DNA from: Forficula auricularia
Taxonomy: Eukaryota; Arthropoda; Insecta; Dermaptera; Forficulidae
Reading direction: 5' to 3'
Length of the DNA stretch: 64,000 nucleotides
NCBI GenBank assembly: GCA_024734495.1
Contig: JALMQS010000030.1
Coordinates: forward strand, 5,780,640-5,844,639
The first letter of the stretch is position 1; every line of letters begins with the position of its first letter. A model generated the notes under the pieces. That model did not search any database. It worked only from the letters and a program-made list of their open reading frames with translations, and was not told the origin of the DNA. The translations under genes were made by a program, and so were the position numbers. Shown here piece after piece: positions 56,849 to 64,000 of this stretch.

Positions 56849-56853
56849 GAAAA

Positions 56854-57369
56854 TATCAAAAGTTACGTTGCAATTCATTTGAAATTAACTTTTAAAAATT
56901 TATTAAACTTGTTTATCCTTTACTCTTTATTGATTATGAATAGATAATAGACACAAATGAGCAACCAGCCTCTTCTTTAATTTATTCTTGGTAACTCAAT
57001 TCTCTCTTTTAAAATATTCAATTCCCCTAAATAATATTAAATTTGTTTTGACCTTTGGTCTTCACCAGGGCCGGCACAAGGCAGGTTCAGCGCGTTCGCC
57101 GGATGTTACCTCATATCTCCGCCAATTGTGAACCGATTTTGAAAAAAAAATTTGCATTGGGTTCAGTCTACTTTCCGATTGGTCCCATTTTTTTCCATAG
57201 GTATTAGACCTTTTTTGTTAGGTTTGTTCAGGCCTAACTTCTTTGTTTATTAACCGATTTCGATGATTCTTTTTTTATTGGAAAGGGGTTATCTTAGGGA
57301 TGGTGCCATATTAATTTGGTCAAGTTCTGATGATATGATCACTATTAATAACATCACTAAAAAGAGAAA
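56854..57369. other. AT-rich spacer
   Basis: A GC-richer patch at 57065-57120 (GGGCCGGCACAAGGC) may be a transposon end, but I cannot place it. Confidence 0.4.
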
Positions 57370-57764
57370 AATAAAAATAATTTTTAAGAAAAAATAAAAA
57401 CCGACTTCAAAAAAATTAAATGCAACAAATAAAATACACTAAAAGGTATAAAATAATTATTATCTTATTTAGTTACAAGTAAACTACGAAATATTAACAT
57501 GAAATTACTTTTTGAAGACGGTGCCAAACATACCTTTTATGAATCGCACTCGACGGATCTTACTTAGTACGTTTGGTGGGTACGCTCGCTTATAGGTATG
57601 GTTTGTTTGGCACCGACTTCAAAAAGTAATTTCATGTTAATATTTCGTAGTTTACTTGTAACTAAATAAGATAATAATTATTTTATACCTTTTAGTGTAT
57701 TTTATTTGTTGCATTTAATTTTTTTGAAGTCGGTTTTTATTTTTTTCTTAAAAATTATTTTTAT
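57370..57764. mobile_element. Inverted-repeat element, AAACCGACTTC family (intact)
   Basis: Arms of about 160 bp (TAAAAACCGACTTCAAAAAA / TTTTTTGAAGTCGGTTTTTA) surround a loop with GATCTTACTTAGTACGTTTGG. The second copy at 37069-37676 is interrupted. Non-coding. Confidence 0.85.
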
Positions 57765-58302
57765 CATCATTTAAAATCTATTAAATATTTATAATTGGAA
57801 ATAAGCAAAACGGGCAATTCTAGAGCAATTGAGTACTGATACTATCTAATGGTTGACTTCTTGACCAAATTGACTTTATTTATTTATTTATATTATTAAA
57901 AAAAATATCCTTCGATGGCTTCTTTAATTATTACAGTTTATTTGCTAATAAAGTTAGAAGAGAGAGGGAAATGATTTATATCGCCCTCTTTTTCCCACTA
58001 TGATTGGGATGGATATAATCTTCACTACAAACTAAATTAGAATTTTAAATGTTTCAACTACATATACCAGTGTTTCTCAACCTGAAAGCACAATTGTGTT
58101 GAAGAAAAAGTCGCTGAAGAAGTCACAAATATAGTAACGAAACGTCCGTCTTATTCAATATAAAACTCTGAATTCAATTTATTTCTTAAGATTTTATAAA
58201 TTAATTAAACTGTGGATACGATTCACCGAAACAATATTTTTAAATTTTGTTTGTGTGCCGCAAATAATTCCAGATATGTATTTTTAATATACCGTCAACC
58301 AA
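57765..58302. other. AT-rich sequence with a hAT-type end and a weak hammerhead-like motif
   Basis: CAGTGTTTCTCAACCT at 58070 is a hAT-type start, and GTGTGCCGC at 58251 matches sequence near the hAT end at 36977. At 58108-58160, CTGAAGA..GAAACGTC is present on the + strand with poor stems. A hammerhead-family fragment may have landed inside a hAT element. Confidence 0.4.
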
Positions 58303-58303
58303 A

Positions 58304-58355
<52 letters not shown>

Positions 58356-58366
58356 ATATAATGACT
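58303..58366. repeat. (TA)n microsatellite
   Basis: About 26 TA repeats interrupted by TT near 58341. Confidence 0.95.
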
Positions 58367-58868
58367 AACTTGTAACTTATTATCTGTATTTGAATAGAAC
58401 AGAATACGAGTATACTATAATGCAAATATGTATTAATTTCACAAAGCTCTTTGTCAAGACTAAAAATATTAAATTGAATTTATATTCATCTCTAAAGATT
58501 CAGCAGTTTTATTATGAAATGATAATATCTTAAATGGTTCAATGATAGAGATTGCTTTTAATTAAAATTGAAATAAATCTTTATACATAAACTAATAACG
58601 TAATAACACAGGATTAAAAGATAGTCTGATGATATGATTTGTTTTCATTTGTAATCGCGGATTTAACTTTTGATAGACATATTCCATATATATAGTATAT
58701 ACAATTTATAAATTGATTCTGTTTTCCATCTGAATGTTTGTCCGTCCTTCAACTGACAATCTCTTGCTAAAAATGACATATTGATTTAATTGAAAGAATT
58801 GATAACATAAAAATTTGTTAAATCCATATTTGATATTTAGTGACCTTTTGTACTATAACAATCAAGAG
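58367..58868. other. AT-rich spacer
   Basis: No feature seen. Confidence 0.4.
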
Positions 58869-59195
58869 TTTGATTAATTAAAAAAATGAAATAATTTTTA
58901 ATTATTTCTAGAGACTATAGTTTCGAAGGTATTGCCTTCATCATCAGTCTATCACAAATATTTCAAATTAGTTGAAAATTAAGATTTATACATAGAAAAT
59001 TTTTGAAAAAATATATAATGTCTTTTTCTTCATGTTTCCTCTTGGGAGATTAGAATATAACCTAAAAATAAAAACAATTCTGTTACCATCGACAGTGAAA
59101 TCTTTTATTCAACTATTAAAAAAAATGTCTTACCGACAGTAACAGAGCTGTTGATTTTTAAAAAGAAATGAATGATGGTGTGTCCTCTGATAGAA
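58869..59195 (-). mobile_element. Half copy of the 28233-28696 hammerhead element
   Basis: From 58890 to 59055 it matches the left arm of that element up to CTTGGGAGATTAGAA. Then it continues directly into the extra segment (CAATTCTGTTACCA.., AGATTTCAC complement), with no second arm. A family R piece follows (59130-59195). Confidence 0.7.
58909..58951 (-). ncRNA. Hammerhead motif (complete)
   Basis: Minus strand TAGA-CTGATGA-T, stem II GAAGG/CCTTC with loop CAATA, GAAAC-TATA-GTC-TCTA. All core residues and the 4-bp stem I are intact. Confidence 0.58.
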
Positions 59196-59272
59196 ATAAT
59201 AATTTTCTCGGTTGATTAATTAAAATAAGCCGACCAATGATGAGTCGGAGTCTCATACCGAAGATTCTGTGC

Positions 59273-60753
59273 CAGTGGCGGTTGGTGACTTTTCAACAAT
59301 GGGATGCTGTCCAAAAAATACCCTTCATTTTTTGAAATTTTATTTTAATCTTCGTTTTTTTTTTGTTTTTTTTATAAATTTCATCCAATGCAGCATCATT
59401 TTCGTTATTTTTACAAATTTAACATTAGATTTTTAAAAATATATTTTGGGTTCTTCGCCCCCAAAAGGATACTGATTTGTGTGAGTGAGGGAAGGAGTCA
59501 GAAATTAAATCTTGTTACTTAAACTCAGTTCCTGAGATGAAAATCGACGATCTTCCAAAATGAATTAGCCTGTCCTATAAGAAAATCTTAAATTTCTCCT
59601 AATTCCTATTGCTATAAGCAAGCTATGACTTATCTATATACTCTTAGTTTTTTCCGATCTTATATATTGAGAGTTTTTAGAAATGGATTAGTCCAAGGAT
59701 TCTCTAATCATCTTTTTTTTATTTCATTTTTGTATTATTTCTATTTTAATGTAGTTATTTCGCGACAATACTAGCAAAAAGTTAATGCTAGAGTATATAG
59801 AACAGACAATAAGGATTCATAATTCATAAGCCCAAAACTTTTTGCTGTTTATGTAACACAACTAGCCAACCCCGTGCTCGTTTGACAAATCTGGCAACAT
59901 TGTGCGAGCTTGAATATTTTTATCATAGAAATGACAGATAAAATACATTATAAAGGTCGATTTATAAAACAAAAAGTTCTTAATAAGCGATTGAAAGCTG
60001 TCTGAAGCGAATAAATGTCAAAAAATTACTAAAGTTAAATACATGCGTTGTTGCCAGCATGTTTTTAGTGTAAATTTTTCATTATACATTTTTCATTATT
60101 TATTCATTATTATCTCAGAAACTGTGTTGTAACTATGAATCAAAATTGTCTTAAAATATGTATTAATTATTGTTTAATGTTTGTTTAGTTTTTTATAAAA
60201 ATGGTAAGAAGAGTTGCTTAATTATAATTAAATATGTATGTAAACTTTCCGATATCCCGTATAGTCCAATGTATAAGAGTCTGAAAAACTTTATCTTTGG
60301 AATTTAATATCTATATTGTTCATAAATTTCGTTTTACCACCAATAATCGATGCATAAGTATTTAAATAATAATCTATCTAAATTTCAAAAAAAATCCTAA
60401 GAAAACCTTTGTATTCGACTAAAACTTGTCTGGACTTGTTTTTGACCTGCTTGAGCTGGAAGATATTCCAGGCAGGGACTTCAAACCTTTTATTCGCACC
60501 TTTTTCGGAAAATCTTTCATTTTAATTGCCCCTTGAAACTATGCAACAATTTTATTTCATTTCGAGAACCAATATACTTTTCAAAACAAAAAATGTTTTT
60601 ATAGAAATATTTGAATTACCGGATAATAATTTTAAAATTTAAAGATCCTCCTGAAATTTTGAAGTTGTCCTTATATATTTATGAAAATACTCTAAATGTT
60701 TGAAATTTTACGGATGCCCCTCATCGACAGGATCCATGGACCGCACGCCACTG
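59273..60753. mobile_element. hAT-type non-autonomous element, 1.48 kb
   Basis: Starts CAGTGGCGGTTGG, ends CCGCACGCCACTG. Flanks TTCTGTGC (59265-59272) and TTCTGAAC (60754-60761) agree in 6 of 8 bases. Left and right ends match those of 21267-22376 (GGATGCTGTCCAAAAAA; ATCCATGGACCGCACGCC). No long ORF. Confidence 0.75.
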
Positions 60754-60761
60754 TTCTGAAC

Positions 60762-61372
60762 CAATGATAAATATATAAAAATACAAATTTTTAAAAAACA
60801 ATCTTCAAACTTTTAATAAAAGCCAAACGTTTCAGAAAATTTTCTCTCTTTGTCGATGGAATTTAATGAATTCATAAAAGAAAAATGGTTTTTGTTCTAA
60901 GGAATAAAAAGCTTTTTTAAGAATTTCTTTCAATATATTAATATATTATTATAAATAACTGAGTGGCCCGTCACTTAGTGAATTCAATACTTGGCCCGTC
61001 CAGTGGTCAGCAGGCAGCAGAAAAATGATTATATATTCCAAAATACCACACGAGAAATCCAATTCGTTCTTATTTTTCGTTCATAAAAAGACAATGGACA
61101 AATTTCAAGAATTTTATTTTAAGTATGTACTTAAAATTGAGCTTTTGCAAAAATCACCTAAAAATGACCACTTCTGGACGTCATTTAAAAGCGAAATAAA
61201 TTAAAATAATAATAATGATAATGATTAAATTAAAACACTTTTAATTCTATTTAAAAAGATTATTATTATTTTCTAACCTACAAAAATTTTGCCCTTCCAA
61301 ATTATCATTCTGTTAAAATTTTAACACTATTTTCTATTTGTGATAAAATGAATACATTTAATTAGCTTGTAA
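60762..61372. other. AT-rich spacer
   Basis: No gene seen; a short duplicated phrase TGGCCCGTC occurs at 60963 and 60992. Confidence 0.4.
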
Positions 61373-61380
61373 ATATTGCA

Positions 61381-61560
61381 TTTTTTTTTTGGCTTTTCGG
61401 CCTTTCTAGCCATAAGCCTAATTACGATACTAGTTATATATATTTTTTAAATTTGTCTCTACCCCCGGGGTCAGATTTTAGCTGGATGCCTCGAGTCGGA
61501 TTCGAACCCGGGTCCCCTGGTTAGCTCGCTGTCACGCTACCGCCTAGTCTATCTGACCCC
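61381..61560 (-). mobile_element. tRNA-derived SINE with 8-bp TSD
   Basis: Minus strand: starts GGGGTCAGATAGACTAGGCG, A-box-like TAGACTAGGCGGTAGCG, B box GGTTCGAATCC, ends in an A-run. TSD ATATTGCA (61373-61380, 61561-61568). 180 bp, complete. Confidence 0.9.
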
Positions 61561-61577
61561 ATATTGCAATTTTTATT

Positions 61578-61652
61578 TTCTTTAGTTTACCCTGACAAAC
61601 AGACATTGTAGGGACACTAAAGTTTCGTTTTACTTTTTAAACCGAAACCTAA
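61578..61652 (-). mobile_element. GGTTCCGT-family fragment
   Basis: The complement, TTTAAAAAGTAAAACGAAAC.. then CTACAATGTCTGTTTGTCAG, matches the start of 49933-50460. Confidence 0.5.
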
Positions 61653-62468
61653 AAATAAATACAGTTATTATTTTATTACCAAATTATTTTATTGTAAATA
61701 AATTCAAACTTGAAAAATTAAAATATGTGCGGCTAACAGTTTTGAGCTCAGGACTACTCATTTAAGCCAGCACTCTATATTGCACATTGAATATTGCTTT
61801 CAAATTGAAAATATATGAGAAAGTAAACAGTCGTATAAGGAGCATGAATTTTACGTATAAGAAAACGATCATATCTTACAAAATACTTGGATATCAAAAT
61901 CGTTCTTTAGTTAAAAATAATTACTTAATCAGGGTTAAGAAAGTAGAGTATGTCAACTTTTTCTTACTTAATTTATTTGGTACGTTTGGTTATTAGTTCT
62001 CTCCTTCAAGGGGTTAAATTAAAAAGAACACATTTAAAAGGAAAACAAATAACGACCTCATGTCATCTTGGTGCAGAAACCCATTTTTACCAGCTTAATT
62101 CAAACTGGGTTCCTCTGTTTCTCTGGGAGGAATCTTGTAATCGAATTTTGACCCACCCCTACAAAGCCATTTTTCTTTGAATTTTTCTCTCATACCTATT
62201 GTCGATGATAATACAATATTTCATCCCTTCCAGAAATTAATAGAACAAAACATAATTTAAACTTAAAAAAATTCTTTAGTACACCTAAAAATGTCTAAAT
62301 TCATTGAATAATACTAAAATGTTAACTTTTAATTGAATTAAAATTCCCGAAAATGTACCTTAAATAAAAGCTAATAAATTTTTGGTCTCGTTATTCAATT
62401 TTATTCCGTATTTATAAAATTCCTAACTGTTTTAAAATTCATTAATGTTTTTTGTTTTTTTGTTTTAG
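61653..62468. other. End of the large intron, AT-rich
   Basis: Small frames at 61787-62180 have no recognised motif. The 3' end shows a T-rich tract before the acceptor. Confidence 0.4.
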
Positions 62469-62616
62469 AAAATCACCATAACAAATTCATCACCCTCTAG
62501 TCCTTCAAGTTCTTCCCTAGATTCCAAACGAGAAAAGGATAAAAGTGGCAAACGAAAAAGCAACCTGAATCGATCTTTAGCTGCAGAGGCTGCTCCTCCA
62601 GACCCCCACCTGACGG
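62469..62616 (+). CDS. Internal exon of the host gene (exon c)
   Basis: Acceptor TTTTTTGTTTTAG ends at 62468; donor G|GTAAGT starts at 62617. It is in phase with exon b (which ends on a full codon) and reads KITITNSSPSSPSSSLDSKR, then KDKSGKRKSNLNRSLAAEAA and PPDPHLTG, leaving one base over. Same Ser/Lys-rich character as exons a and b, supporting one gene spanning at least 39 kb. Confidence 0.8.
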
Positions 62617-64000
62617 GTAAGTTTATTTATATCCAATCTTAACAGTTAATTTGTCATTTTGTTTCTTTTTGGTTGCCCATGCACTTTCCAAGTCAAAATT
62701 ATCATTAATTCATTGAGTTATCTCTCATAAGATTAATTACGTAAATGTAAATTCCATGTTTGAATTATCCAAATACATGTATATTAATCATATTTATCAA
62801 TAATATTAAATTATTATATATAATTCGATGATTTACACATTTAAACTACATATTTTATAATTTCATATATGGTATAAAGACATATCTTCAGTGAACTTTT
62901 AATGCTGTCACGACAATAATAGATAATCATAATATTGGGACAAGATATCTTTTCCGGTGCTGTTATCAAATTAACGTTAATTGTTATATCAACTATTAGC
63001 AAATAGAATATTCATTATAAATTGCCCTGGCTTGATTCATTGATCTTAGAGTATTCAGTCCAAAGATTGGTTTGACGTTACCTTTCATTTCCACCCAACT
63101 CATTCAGTTTTCTGAAAGTCTTACATCCTATCTGGATCAAATATCATAATTAGAGCCCGGATTTTTATGTATTAAAAACTGCCAAAATATGCAGTTAAAA
63201 ATGCTGAAATATGCAAGTAATATGCAGTATACGTTGAAATATGCAGTAAAAGATAGATAATTTTTTTTATGAACTAAAAAATTAAAATTGAAGACAAAAA
63301 GACTATAATTATATTTGAAGGAATGCTATGAAAGGAATAAAATGATAAGTAACTTAAGTTTCAGACACCAAGTGTCAAATATGTACATTTATTGCGTAAA
63401 AAATTGCACAAAATTCTCACTCTATTTAATGTATTAAAAAAATTTTAAACTCAAAGAAATAATAGGTGCTCTTGAATTAAATCGACATAATAAATTTAAT
63501 AATTTTTCAAAAATGTGAAGGAAAAAAATACGGTTGGGGGAGAGGTAGTTTTATTTAACAGACACGATTGTATTGTATTGCTTTTATATTTTTATATCAA
63601 CCATCTCTTCCTATTGACGTACAAATAATAAACTAATAAAGAAATGATGCAAAATTTGACCGGCTCTAATCTGATCCCTTCACTAATTTACACCCACTTC
63701 CGCACACATACACACCCACGAACACCCAATGCGGCCTTTTTTCGGTCTAATTTGAATGTATCCCACTAAATAGAGGATCCAAAAAGTGGTTCGGCTTACA
63801 TTAATTGCCGGAAAATATTTTTTTTCTAGGATCGTTTGGTATGGTGTGGGTATGCCAAATCTAAGTTTGCGACCTCGAAAGTGTGGGGGACAACTTTTGG
63901 TAGCCGAAAAACCTCGAAATTTGCTGATTTTTTAAGTTTTTTGCTTATAACTGCGATTTTTTGCAAAAAATTCAACCTCATTGCGGCATGGATTACCATT
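62617..64000. other. Start of the next intron, AT-rich
   Basis: A short run of ATATGCAGT phrases occurs at 63185-63250. At 63656-63685, TTTGACCGGCT.TAATCTGAT matches the body of the SINE at 46338-46586, so a SINE scrap is present. No further exon is seen. Confidence 0.45.

Noticed and set aside
58620..58640. CTGATGATATG at 58626 (and the similar one near 57327) as hammerhead cores
   Set aside because: No pairing stem II and no GAAA box at the right distance.

Overview
This is a window of an AT-rich animal nuclear genome, most likely an insect. The evidence is spliced exons with GT-AG borders, tRNA-headed SINEs, a Jockey-type LINE, Copia, hAT, pogo-type and RTE-type remnants, and hardly any long ORFs outside transposons. 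All calls come from reading the sequence by eye. Boundaries without a stated target-site duplication (TSD) are good to about 5-20 bases.

The only host gene seen runs on the + strand. Three internal exons (23347-23636, 34216-34445, 62469-62616) join in frame into a Ser/Thr- and Lys/Arg-rich protein segment that I could not identify. Introns of about 10.6 kb and 28 kb, plus flanking sequence, fill the rest. They are packed with repeats, many nested.

Left part (1-23300): a palindrome of 118-bp tandem units (1-1016); a LINE relic split by an insertion (1700-2960); a foldback element (3834-4759); minisatellites; tRNA-derived SINEs (8848-9073 and 10.5-11.1 kb); LINE relics; a 'GGTTCCGT' element (20138-21115); and a hAT element with an 8-bp TSD (21267-22376).

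Middle (23700-29401): a hAT element (TSD ATCTAACA) starts 64 bp after an exon. It was later hit by an apparently intact Jockey-type LINE (23798-28209, TSD TAACCTATA, two complete ORFs overlapping at TAATG) and by a ribozyme-bearing palindrome (28233-28696, TSD AGACATATTTTT).

Right part (29400-64000): a second foldback copy; a pogo-type MITE; a 2.2-kb inverted-repeat element; a 180-bp satellite; a 63-bp hAT-type MITE; a SINE inside a ribozyme palindrome; an internally deleted Copia element with near-identical LTRs; another hAT element; and another SINE.

The most interesting pattern is a series of small palindromic elements carrying minimal type-I hammerhead-ribozyme motifs (CUGANGA - stem II - GAAA - very short stem III - NUH). 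At least seven have stem I arms that pair although the stem I sequences differ between families. Three such elements have clear 12-15 bp TSDs, which points to target-primed (retro)insertion rather than cut-and-paste. Minimal hammerheads are known from Penelope-like elements and retrozymes. The paired, opposed arrangement here, and the relics of the same motif inside the 118-bp tandem array and the foldback elements, deserve testing.
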